Source: Myxococcus sp046520405 (lineage in GTDB: Bacteria; Myxococcota; Myxococcia; Myxococcales; Myxococcaceae). From it: a DNA stretch of 10,422 nucleotides. Where the stretch lies: NCBI GenBank assembly GCA_046520405.1, contig JBKGHI010000288.1, forward strand, positions 1 to 10,422, written 5' to 3'. Below are positions 1 through 6,826 of this stretch, in pieces. Position 1 is the stretch's first letter; every line of letters begins with the position of its first letter. The translations under genes were made by a program, and so were the position numbers. The notes under the pieces are model-generated. The model was given only the letters and a program-made list of their open reading frames with translations. It was not told the DNA's origin and did not search any database.

Positions 1-1805
1 CGGGTGGAGTGGGCGCAGCAGCCCTGGCGGGTGTCGGGCACGCCCGGCGCGGCGGCGCTGCGGGTGCGGGTGGCGAGCGGGCGGGACTGGTTTGGCGTGG
101 AGGGCGAGCTGAAGGTGGACGGCGAGCGCGTGGCGCTGGCGGTGCTGCTGGAGGCCGTGCGCCAGCGCAGCAAGTATGTCGGCTCGGGCCGGGGCACTGG
201 ATGCGCCTCACCGACGCGCTGCGCGAGCGGCTCGCGCCGCTGGCCGACCTGAGCCACCCCACGCGCAAGGGGTTGGAGGTGAGCACGGCGGCCGCGCCCG
301 TGCTGGACGGACTGGCGGAGGCGGGCGCGCGGGTGCAGGCGCCACCGGACTGGCGCAAGCTGGCCACCCGCATCCGGGAGGCGCAGGCGACGAAGGTGGC
401 TGTCCCCCGGAAGTTGAAGGCCGGGCTGCGGGACTACCAGCGAGAGGGCTTCGTGTGGCTGTCACGGCTCGCCGCGTGGGGCGGGGGCGCGTGCCTGGCG
501 GATGACATGGGCCTGGGGAAGACGCTCCAGGCGCTGGCGCTCCTGCTGCACCGGGCGGACGAGGGGCCGGCGCTGGTGGTGGCGCCCACCTCCGTGTGCT
601 TCAACTGGGAGCGCGAGGCGGCGCGCTTCGCCCCCGCGCTGCGCGTGCATGCCTACCGCGAGTCGGACCGCGAGGCGCTGCTGGAGGTGCTGGGGCCCGG
701 GGACGTGCTCGTCGCCAGCTACGGCCTGGTCGTCCAGGACGCGAAGCGCTTCGCGAAGGTGGACTTCGCCACCCTGGTGGTGGACGAGGCCCAGGCGGTG
801 AAGAACCCGGACACCGCGCGGGCCCGGGCCCTGCGCGCGGTGAAGGCGGGCGCGCGCGTCGCGCTGACGGGTACGCCGGTGGAGAACCGCCTGTCGGAGC
901 TCTGGAGCCTCTACGCCTTGCTGTTCCCGGGGCTGCTCGGCAGCCGCGAGTCCTTCCGTGCTCGCTTCGCTGCCCCCATCGAGCGGGACAAGGACGCGGG
1001 GGCGCGGGACTCGCTCGCGCGGGTGGTCCGGCCCTTCCTCCTGCGCCGCACCAAGGCGGAGGTGGCGCGCGAACTCCCCGCGCGAATCGAGACGGTGGTG
1101 TCCGTGGCCCTGAGCGCGGGCGAGCGCCGACTCTACGACGACGTGCGGCTGGCCGCGCTGGCGCAGGTGGGGGACTCCCCAGCGGGGGACCAGCGCTTCG
1201 CGCTCCTGGCCGCGCTCACCCGGCTGCGGCTGGCGGCGTGCCATCCCCGGCTGGTCGACGCGGACTCCGTCCTGCCGTCCTCCAAGCTGGAGCGGCTGCT
1301 GGAGCTGGTGGACACGGTGCGCGCCTCGGGGAGCCGGGCGCTCGTCTTCAGCCAGTTCGTGAAGCACCTGGCGCTGGCGCGCGAGGCCCTGGAGGCCAAG
1401 GGCGTGTCCATGCAGTACCTGGATGGCCAGACGCCCCCTGCCGAGCGGCAGGCGCGCGTGGAGGCGTTCCAGCAGGGGCAGGGGGAGCTGTTCCTCATCT
1501 CGTTGAAGGCGGGCGGCACGGGCCTCAACCTCACCGCCGCGGACCACGTCATCCACCTGGACCCCTGGTGGAACCCCGCGGTGGAGGACCAGGCGACGGA
1601 CCGGGCGCACCGAATCGGCCAGACGCGCCCCGTCACCGTGTCCCGGCTCGTCTCCCAGGGGACGCTGGAGGAGGCCATCCTCGCCCTCCACGCGGAGAAG
1701 CGCGAGCTGGCGGACAGCCTCCTCTCCGGAGCGGACGGCGGCGCCGCGCTGTCGCCCGAGCAGTTGCTGGCGCTGCTGCGCTTCGGTGCGGCAGGAGGGG
1801 CGTGA
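1..1805 (+). CDS. SNF2-family DEAD/DEAH-like helicase, C-terminal part, with an apparent 1-base frameshift
   Basis: This is a superfamily 2 SNF2/Rad54-like ATPase that would move on duplex DNA. It is 5' truncated by the window edge. Nucleotides 1-180 (frame 1) encode a region typical of the bacterial SNF2-associated domain (DWFGVEGELKVDGERVALAV). From about 181 the protein continues in frame 3 (LGPGHWMRLTDALRERLAPL). One missing C after 180 would join them as ...SKYVRLGPGHW... The ATPase core follows: Walker A DDMGLGKT at 501-524, motif Ia APTSVCFNWE, motif II DEAQ at 783-794, motif III ALTGTPVEN at 861-887, then LLRRTKAEV. The second RecA lobe has LVFSQF, LISLKAGGTGLNLTAADHVI and DRAHRIGQ at 1599-1622. 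All catalytic motifs look intact, and DEAQ is usual for bacterial members. The stop is TGA 1803-1805, 32 bp from the end of the convergent nuclease-like gene. Any N-terminal SWIM zinc finger would lie outside the window. The biological role is not shown by the sequence. Confidence 0.92.
   Translation, partial: GGVGAAALAGVGHARRGGAAGAGGERAGLVWRGGRAEGGRRARGAGGAAGGRAPAQQVCRLGPGHWMRLTDALRERLAPLADLSHPTRKGLEVSTAAAPVLDGLAEAGARVQAPPDWRKLATRIREAQATKVAVPRKLKAGLRDYQREGFVWLSRLAAWGGGACLADDMGLGKTLQALALLLHRADEGPALVVAPTSVCFNWEREAARFAPALRVHAYRESDREALLEVLGPGDVLVASYGLVVQDAKRFAKVDFATLVVDEAQAVKNPDTARARALRAVKAGARVALTGTPVENRLSELWSLYALLFPGLLGSRESFRARFAAPIERDKDAGARDSLARVVRPFLLRRTKAEVARELPARIETVVSVALSAGERRLYDDVRLAALAQVGDSPAGDQRFALLAALTRLRLAACHPRLVDADSVLPSSKLERLLELVDTVRASGSRALVFSQFVKHLALAREALEAKGVSMQYLDGQTPPAERQARVEAFQQGQGELFLISLKAGGTGLNLTAADHVIHLDPWWNPAVEDQATDRAHRIGQTRPVTVSRLVSQGTLEEAILALHAEKRELADSLLSGADGGAALSPEQLLALLRFGAAGGA
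180..181 (+). other. Probable single-base deletion (frameshift) in the SNF2 gene
   Basis: Up to 180 the protein-like frame is frame 1; after 181 it is frame 3. Inserting one C (gtc ggc becoming gtc cgg c) gives a smooth V-R-L-G-P-G-H-W junction. No slippery heptamer is present, so a programmed shift is unlikely. Confidence 0.8.
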
Positions 1806-1837
1806 CGGGGCGTCCGCTGTTGGCGCGCGCTGAACTC

Positions 1838-2994
1838 TCAAGTCAAAACGAGCGCCCTTGCTCGAAGGGGCTCTCGCATCTCCAGCGTCCAGACGTCCGC
1901 TTCTGGCTGATAGCCGGTGGCGCGCTTGCCTGCGGAGGCGTGGGCTTTCGTCGCGAGGAGTCCGGCGTGCCAGAGGTTCTGCTTCAGCTTGAACACCGTG
2001 GAGGGGTTGTAGGCTGCGTTGGGAAGGCGGGACCCTATCTCTCCCGACGGGTCCGCCAGGAAGAGCGCGCCCGCGAGCGCCGAGTCCAATCGGGCGGCTT
2101 CGCAGGCCAGTTCCGGAAGCAGCAGGGGCTTCTCGCGTTCAGCCAATGCCCGGAGCACCAGCCGCACCGCGGGTTGCCGCAAGAGGACGAAGCGCGCGAC
2201 GGCGGCGAGCCCCGCGTCCACATCCGTCAGGCGGCTCCGTTTGTCGTAGGTACGGGCCGGGGTGAACCGCAAGGCTTCGAGGAGATCCGCCACCGTCTTG
2301 CCTTCCAGGGTCGCGCGCCGTCCAGGTCGATGAGCCCCAGCGTCATCGCCCCCGCGATGGCGAGTCGCCGTGAGTCCGCTGAAGCGAGGTCGCGCCAGCG
2401 CCGGCTGAGGGCATCTGTGAGTGACAGGGACGCGCTCTTCCGGTCCGAGATGAAGGCCACCGCCAGATAGTTGAGCGGGTGGTTGAGCTGCAGGCTGCGC
2501 GCGACAGGAGCCCCCTCCAGCATCGCCGCGGCATGACTGACGACTTGTGGATGCGGTCGAGGGTCGGTGGGAAGGAGCGCCTCGCTCCAGCGTCCCGATT
2601 CGCGCACGAGGAGTCCGACGCCGTTGTCCCTGGCCATCCTGGTGGCAGTACGTGTGACGTCGCCATTCAGGTCCGGGACCGCGAGCCAGGCGTGGTGGAC
2701 GCCTGTTCGATACCGGTGGGCTTGCCCCAGGCCTTTGACCCAGTCCCCTCCAGAGGCTTTCACCTCGATTCCGGCGATGAGCTTGCCGCCCGCGACCTCG
2801 AGATTGCAGAGCACGTCCGGCCGGGTGTCGTCGAGCGAGAGCCGGGTCATGGGCTCAAGCTTGTGCTTGAAAGGGCTGCGCAGATAGCTCGGGTCGGCGT
2901 CCACGAGGATGCGGCTGACGCGCGCGCCGCGGAGCCCATGCTCGAGCAGGTGCTGCTTCAAGGAGTGAACGACGCTGGCTTCTGGGCTGGCCAT
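1838..2994 (-). CDS. Putative PD-(D/E)XK nuclease-like protein with C-terminal winged-helix-like region, frameshifted
   Basis: I do not recognise a named family. ATG at 2994 begins MASPEASVVHSLKQHLLEHG; no good ribosome site is seen, and a TTG lies at 3003. Residues about 59-79 carry RPD60 followed by IE77VK79 on predicted beta strands, then a helix with Q91 and Y95. This is the layout of PD-(D/E)XK nucleases (D60, E77 and K79 as candidate metal/catalytic residues). The C-terminal third (STVFKLKQNLWHAGLLATKA) looks like a winged helix. The upstream frame runs off after ...LIDLDGAR and ends at 2227. The downstream frame, openable from GTG 2293, ends at TGA 1838-1840. Restoring one base gives LIDLDGARTLEGKTVADLLE and a 385-aa protein. 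Codon use is more relaxed (aaa, aca, cga, agg, caa, tct appear) than in the peptidase genes, suggesting accessory or acquired DNA. DNA repair, restriction or defence are possible; none is shown. Confidence 0.72.
2311..2318 (-). other. Probable single-base deletion (frameshift) in the nuclease-like gene
   Basis: Read on the minus strand, the tract gcgcgaccctgg switches frame. The upstream frame gives GARPWKARRW and soon ends in poor sequence, while the other frame upstream of GTG 2293 gives TLEGKTVADLLEAL. Adding one G/C within 2311-2318 joins both halves without any stop. The alternative is two overlapping genes, but the second half alone would start in the middle of what looks like a helical domain. 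Confidence 0.7.
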
Positions 2995-3250
2995 GCCGGG
3001 CAAGCGTACCGCCTGGGGGGCAGGCCGGCACGCCTGTCGCGTCCTCGATGCTCGTGACTCCCGGGGCGGAGGGCGGGGCGGTTCCGGCCCCGCTGGCTCC
3101 GGATGCTCGGGAGGCAGCGCATCTGGCGGGCGGGTTTGCCCCAGAGTGTGATACCCGTACCCGAGTCCAGCACCCGACTCGCTGCGTGGTACCGCATGGC
3201 GGTCCGGGGACGCCCCTGGTACGGACAGGTTGTCGGAGGAACGAAACACG
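2995..3250. other. Divergent intergenic region (256 bp) with two inverted repeats
   Basis: This gap separates the nuclease-like gene (leftward) from the 181-aa gene (rightward), so it should hold promoters for both; I see no convincing -35/-10 pair. It contains a perfect 7-bp hairpin, gcggggc/gccccgc, at 3073-3079 and 3087-3093 (7-nt loop), and a 6-bp hairpin, cgagtc/gactcg, at 3162-3167 and 3176-3181. The direct repeat tggtac occurs near 3187 and 3218, close to the 181-aa gene's start. Function of these elements is unknown. Confidence 0.5.
3235..3240 (+). promoter_or_regulatory. Ribosome binding site for the 181-aa gene
   Basis: GGAGGA lies 10 nt before ATG 3251. It decides the start: an in-frame TTG at 3230 lies upstream of this Shine-Dalgarno and would translate through it. 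Confidence 0.8.
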
Positions 3251-3796
3251 ATGGACGCGAACGCAGTGGCGGAGCTCGAGAAGGCGGGCGTGAAGGTGGA
3301 CCAGCCCGAGCGCCTGTACGTGGCGGTGGAGTGGGACGAGGACGGCAAGCACGTGCGTCCGGTGGGGGAGCGCGTCCAGATTCGCGCGGGTGAGCAGCTG
3401 GCCCACGTGACGCTCAAGCCCATCTCCCAGCTCTTCACCGGCGACGCGAAGCCCCCCAGCTTCGCCAAGGCGCCGCCGATGGAGTACCAGCCCTTCTTCC
3501 TCCTCATCGAGGCCACCGCCGCCGGCTACTGCCGCGCCGTGCGCAACACCGAGACGGACCAGGAGTTCGAGCGGCTCTACCGCCACCTCCAGCGCCGCCC
3601 CGACGGCACGGACCGCAACCCGCTCTTCTCGCACCTCCAGGGCGCCGTCCGCCTCTACATGTCCCTGCGCGACGTCAGCCAGGCGGAGTTCGAGGCCGTC
3701 GTCCACCGCCTCCACCAGTCCGCCCGGCACTTCCAGACGCATACCGGGAGCATCAACTACTTCCAGGAAGTGCTCCGCGAAGTGCTCGGCGCCTAG
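3251..3796 (+). CDS. Conserved-looking hypothetical protein, 181 aa
   Basis: I do not recognise this protein. ATG 3251 follows a strong GGAGGA, and the frame ends at TAG 3794-3796. The product has no signal peptide and no membrane segment, so it is probably cytoplasmic. The N-terminal half (to about residue 75) looks like beta structure with charged turns (RLYVAVEWDEDGKHVRPVGE, then VTLKPISQLF). The C-terminal half looks helical and rich in aromatic and basic residues (EFERLYRHLQRRPDGTDRNP, then INYFQEVLREVLGA). One cysteine is visible in AAGYCRAVRN, and no catalytic motif stands out. Codon use is strongly G/C-ending, like the downstream peptidases, so it looks resident rather than recently acquired. 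It is divergent from the nuclease-like gene and separated from the M16 pair by 101 bp holding a hairpin, so it may be its own transcription unit. Confidence 0.85.
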   Translation: MDANAVAELEKAGVKVDQPERLYVAVEWDEDGKHVRPVGERVQIRAGEQLAHVTLKPISQLFTGDAKPPSFAKAPPMEYQPFFLLIEATAAGYCRAVRNTETDQEFERLYRHLQRRPDGTDRNPLFSHLQGAVRLYMSLRDVSQAEFEAVVHRLHQSARHFQTHTGSINYFQEVLREVLGA

Positions 3797-3808
3797 CCGC
3801 CGCACCGC

Positions 3809-3839
3809 GCCGTCCTCCTGGCCAACCCGGGAGGGCGGC
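3809..3839 (+). terminator. Hairpin after the 181-aa gene, possible terminator
   Basis: A 10-bp stem (left arm 3809-3818 gccgtcctcc, right arm 3830-3839 ggagggcggc, one T-G wobble) encloses an 11-nt loop, 12 bp after the stop codon. No T tract follows (aagtggaatatcg), so it is a weak candidate for intrinsic termination and may instead stabilise the 3' end. Confidence 0.5.
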
Positions 3840-3860
3840 AAGTGGAATATCGTGCGCCGC

Positions 3861-3876
3861 CGCCCGTTCCCGGGCG
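3861..3876 (+). repeat. Small hairpin in the leader of the M16 pair
   Basis: Perfect 6-bp stem cgcccg/cgggcg with a 4-nt ttcc loop, ending 11 nt before the AGGAG ribosome site (3888-3892) of the first M16 gene. If transcription starts upstream, it would sit in the 5' untranslated leader. No regulator binding is implied by the sequence alone. Confidence 0.4.
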
Positions 3877-3897
3877 TCCTTCCCGACAGGAGCACGG

Positions 3898-5304
3898 ATG
3901 TTCCGTCAGTCGTTAATCTGGACCTCGTGTCTGGCCCTGCTCGCCGGCCCCGTCGCCTGTGCGCAGACGCAGGGCAAGACGGTGGCGAAGTCCTCCGCGG
4001 CCACCGCGCCGAAGCTGGCCGCCGGCATTGAGTCCCGCACCCTCAAGAACGGGCTCAAGGTCATCGTCTGGCCCAACCACGACATTCCCAGTGTCGTCCT
4101 CTACAACTGGTTCCGCGTCGGCAGCCGGAACGAGTACCCGGGCATCACCGGCCTGTCCCACTTCTTCGAGCACATGATGTTCAACGGCGCGAAGAAGTAC
4201 GGCCCCGGTGAGTTCGACCGCGTCATGGAGGCCAACGGCGGCGCCAACAACGCCTTCACCTCCGAGGACGTCACCGTCTACATGGACTGGTTCCCGCGCT
4301 CCGCGCTCGACGTCATCTTCGACCTCGAGGCCGACCGGCTCCAGCACCTGGCCATCGACCCCAAGGTCACCGAGTCCGAGCGCGGCGTCGTCTACTCGGA
4401 GCGCCGCTCCGCCATCGACAACGACAACATGGGCGCCCTGATGGAGCAGGTGCAGGCCACCGCCTTCGTGGCGCACCCGTACCAGTTCCCCGTCATCGGC
4501 TGGCCGTCCGACATCGAGTCGTGGCGCATCGAGGACCTCCAGCGCTACTACAAGACGTACTACGCGCCCAACAACGCCACGCTCGTCTTCACCGGCGCCG
4601 TGACGCCCGCGGAGATTTTCGCGCTCGCGGAGAAGTACCTGGAGCCCATCCCCTCTCAGCCCGCCCCCGAGCCCGTCCGCACGAAGGAGCCCGAGCAGCA
4701 GGGAGAGCGCCGCATCGTCGTGCGCAAGCAGGCCCAGGCCCCGCTCATCCAACTGGCCTACCACGGCATCTCCGGCAAGGACGCGGACGTGGAGGCGCTC
4801 ACGCTGCTCCTGAGCATCCTCACGGATGGCGACTCCTCGCGCCTGCACCACCGCCTCGTGGAGGAGGAGCGCGCCGCCCTGCGCGTCAACTCCCACTACA
4901 GCCCCGGCTTCGATCCGTCGCTCATCTGGGTCTTCGCGGATTTGCCCCCCGGCGCCGACCTCTCCAAGGTGGAAGGCCTGCTCACCGAGGAGCTGGCGCG
5001 CGTCGTCAAGGAGGGCGTCAGCGACGCCGAGCTCCAGAAGGCGCGCAACATCACCTTGTCCCAGTTCTGGCGCAGCCTGGAGACCAACAACGGCCGAGGC
5101 CGCGCGTTGGGCGCCGCGGAGACGTTCCGGGGTGACTACCGCCAGCTCTTCGACGCGCCCGCCCGCTATGAGCGCGTGACGCGTGACGACGTCCGCAAGG
5201 TCGCCGCGCGCATCTTCAATTCGCAGCGCCGCACCGTGGGCTGGCTCGTGCCCGCCGACGCGCAGGCCGCCACCCCCGATTCCCGCAAGGAGGCCTCGCG
5301 ATGA
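3898..5304 (+). CDS. M16 family zinc metallopeptidase, catalytic subunit (exported)
   Basis: A pitrilysin/processing-peptidase family (M16) protease of 468 aa, the usual size for M16B subunits. ATG 3898 follows aggag at 3888-3892. The N-terminus MFRQSLIWTSCLALLAGPVACA is a signal peptide, probably cut by signal peptidase I after ACA (about residue 22). The cysteine has P at -3, so a lipoprotein is less likely. The zinc site is complete: H88-F-F-E91-H92 in GLSHFFEHMMFNG, with E168 in SERGVVYSERR as third ligand and E161 as the conserved acidic helper. This is known for the family. The second M16 domain spans roughly residues 200-450. The stop overlaps the next gene's start (ATGA at 5301-5304), so the two subunits are translationally coupled and likely form a heterodimer in the periplasm or at the outer membrane. 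Substrates (peptides, signal-peptide remnants or small proteins) cannot be read from the sequence. Confidence 0.94.
   Translation: MFRQSLIWTSCLALLAGPVACAQTQGKTVAKSSAATAPKLAAGIESRTLKNGLKVIVWPNHDIPSVVLYNWFRVGSRNEYPGITGLSHFFEHMMFNGAKKYGPGEFDRVMEANGGANNAFTSEDVTVYMDWFPRSALDVIFDLEADRLQHLAIDPKVTESERGVVYSERRSAIDNDNMGALMEQVQATAFVAHPYQFPVIGWPSDIESWRIEDLQRYYKTYYAPNNATLVFTGAVTPAEIFALAEKYLEPIPSQPAPEPVRTKEPEQQGERRIVVRKQAQAPLIQLAYHGISGKDADVEALTLLLSILTDGDSSRLHHRLVEEERAALRVNSHYSPGFDPSLIWVFADLPPGADLSKVEGLLTEELARVVKEGVSDAELQKARNITLSQFWRSLETNNGRGRALGAAETFRGDYRQLFDAPARYERVTRDDVRKVAARIFNSQRRTVGWLVPADAQAATPDSRKEASR
5287..5293 (+). promoter_or_regulatory. Ribosome binding site inside the first M16 gene for the second
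   Basis: AAGGAGG ends 7 nt before ATG 5301 and lies within the last codons of the upstream gene. Together with the ATGA overlap it supports coupled translation of the two M16 subunits. Confidence 0.8.
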
Positions 5305-6757
5305 GCGCCCCGCTCACCTGGAAGGCCGCGTTCACCACGCTGCTGTTGTCCTCCGTCCCCGCCGCGGCCCAGACCGCCGCCGCGCCGAAGACCGCCGCGG
5401 CGGCTCCGGCGCAGCAGGGCGTGACGCTCCCCAAGGCCACCACCGTCACGCTGAAGAACGGCGCGAAGCTGCTGCTCGTGGAGCGCAAGGCGCTGCCGCT
5501 CGTCTCGTTCAGCGCGTGGGTGCGCGGCGCGCCCTGGGCGACCCCGCCGGCAAGGAAGGCCTGGCCTCGCTCACCGGCGAGCTGCTCCAGAAGGGCGCTG
5601 GCGCCCGTGACGCGCGTCAGTTCGCCGAGGCCGTGGACGGCGTGGGCGGCGCGATTCAGGTCGCCGCCAACCTGGAGGCCCTGGTCATCAGCGGCCAGTT
5701 CATGTCGCGCGACTCCGGGCTGATGGTGGAGCTGCTCACCGACATGCTCACCCGCCCTCGCTTCGACGCGAAGGAGCTGGAGAAGGTCCGCGCGCGCAAG
5801 GCCTCGGAAATCGCCGCCGCGAAGGATGGCGACCCGCGCGGGCTGATTGGCGCGTACTTCCAGGCCTTCCACTTCGCCGGGCACCCGTACGGCACGCCCG
5901 TCAACGGCAGCGAGGCGTCACTGCCCGGCCTGTCCCGCGAGGACGTGCTCGCGTACGCGAAGAACCACCTGGGCGGGGACCGGCTCATCCTCTCCGTGGT
6001 GGGTGACTTCGACGCGAAGGCGCTCGCGAAGAAGCTGGAGTCCTCGCTCGGCGGGTGGGCGCGCGCCGCCACGCCCGCGCCCACCGTGGCCGCGACCCAC
6101 GCCTCCAAGGGCCGGCGCGTGCTGCTGGTGGACAAGCCGGACGCCACCCAGACGTACTTCTGGATTGGCAACACCGGCATCTCTCGCGTCGACCCGGACC
6201 GCGCCTCGGTGCGGGTCGCGGAGACGGTGTTTGGCGGGCGCTTCACCTCGCTGCTGAACACGGAGCTGCGCGTGAAGTCGGGCCTCAGCTACGGCGCCAA
6301 CTCCGTGTTCATCCGCCACACGCAGCCGGGCCCTGTTGTCATCGCGTCGTACACGAAGACGGAGTCCACCGGCCGCGCCATCGACCTGGCGCTGGAGACG
6401 CTCGCGGGCTACCGGAAGTCCGGCATGGATGACGCCATGCTCGCCTCCGCCAAGTCGTACGTGCTGGGGCAGTTCCCGCCCACGCTGGAGACGGGCTCGC
6501 AGGTGGCGGGCAAGCTGTCGGAGCTGGCCTTCTACGGGCTGGACGCCGGCGACGTGGACGGCTTCGCCAGCGCCGTCTCCGGCACCTCGCGCGAGGCCGT
6601 CAACGGCATCATCCAGCGCAAGCTCCCCGCGCCGGAGGACCTCACCTTCGTCCTCATCGGAAAGGCGGCGGACATCCGGGAGATGGCTCGCAAGTACGGC
6701 ACCGTCACGGAGATGAAGATCTCCGACAAGCGCTTCTCGCCGCCCGCGAAGCCCTGA
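5301..6757 (+). CDS. M16 family peptidase homologue lacking the zinc site, exported partner subunit, frameshifted
   Basis: This is the second M16B subunit, restored length 485 aa. ATG 5301 has a strong AAGGAGG. The signal peptide MSAPLTWKAAFTTLLLSSVP ends in AAAQ, suggesting signal peptidase I cleavage near residue 23, followed by an Ala/Pro/Thr-rich linker. The position matching HFFEH of the upstream subunit reads SLTGE (about residues 90-94), so no zinc is bound. Instead the C-terminal domain has ELR324VKSGLSY331GANS, the conserved R/Y arrangement that non-catalytic M16B subunits contribute to the partner's active site. That division of labour is known for two-subunit M16B enzymes; its use here is inferred. 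Codons to about 5528 are in one frame and the rest in another (LGDPAGKEGLASLTGELLQK). One missing G at 5526-5531 restores VRGGALGDPAGKEG. As written, the protein would be garbled after residue 76 and end at 5723. Stop TGA 6755-6757. Confidence 0.88.
5526..5531 (+). other. Probable single-base deletion (frameshift) in the second M16 gene
   Basis: The text cgcggcgcgccctgggc would read R-G-G-A-L-G if one more G were present (cgc ggc ggc gcc ctg ggc). Without it, the well-conserved GDPAGKEGLASLTGELLQKG block falls out of frame with its own start, signal peptide and ribosome site. Confidence 0.82.
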
Positions 6758-6774
6758 AGCCCGCCTGCCGCCGC

Positions 6775-6811
6775 GCACCGCCGGTCCCCGAGGCAATCGG
6801 GCCGGCGGTGC
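6775..6811. terminator. Strong hairpin between convergent genes, probable bidirectional terminator
   Basis: A perfect 10-bp stem (gcaccgccgg 6775-6784 with ccggcggtgc 6802-6811) is extended after a 2-nt bulge by 5 bp (cccga 6787-6791 with tcggg 6797-6801), closing on a 5-nt loop. It sits 17 bp after the M16 stop and 15 bp after the end of the leftward DUF1615 gene. No T tract is present on either strand, so termination strength is uncertain, but position and stability fit. Confidence 0.65.
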
Positions 6812-6826
6812 CGGGTGGCTTCCGCG

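Noticed and set aside
170..195. Programmed ribosomal frameshifting as explanation of the SNF2 frame switch
   Set aside because: No slippery heptamer with a following stem is evident here or at the other two frameshift sites, and the three genes are unrelated.
462..1841. Long leftward open frame (459 codons) opposite the SNF2 gene
   Set aside because: It mirrors a gene with intact helicase motifs. Its translation is Arg/Gln/Gly/Val-rich without domains, as expected from GC-rich antisense frames lacking stops.
596..2470. Long rightward open frame (624 codons) overlapping SNF2 and the nuclease gene
   Set aside because: Its product is Gly/Ala/Arg-rich low-complexity sequence out of frame with the helicase motifs and antisense to the nuclease; a compositional shadow.
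3230..3250. TTG start for the 181-aa gene
   Set aside because: It lies upstream of the GGAGGA that serves ATG 3251, so starting there would place the ribosome site inside the coding sequence.
2995..3516. Upstream extension of the nuclease-like frame to an ATG at 3516
   Set aside because: The added segment is antisense to the 181-aa gene and reads as Pro/Arg/Ser-rich shadow sequence before MASPEAS.
3950..3965. Lipoprotein lipobox in the first M16 protein (PVAC)
   Set aside because: Proline at -3 is atypical, and ACA followed by Gln fits signal peptidase I better.
3913..4896. Leftward open frame opposite the first M16 gene
   Set aside because: Antisense to a gene with clear zinc-site motifs; the product is Val/Gly/Asp/Leu-rich repetitive sequence with no recognisable domain.
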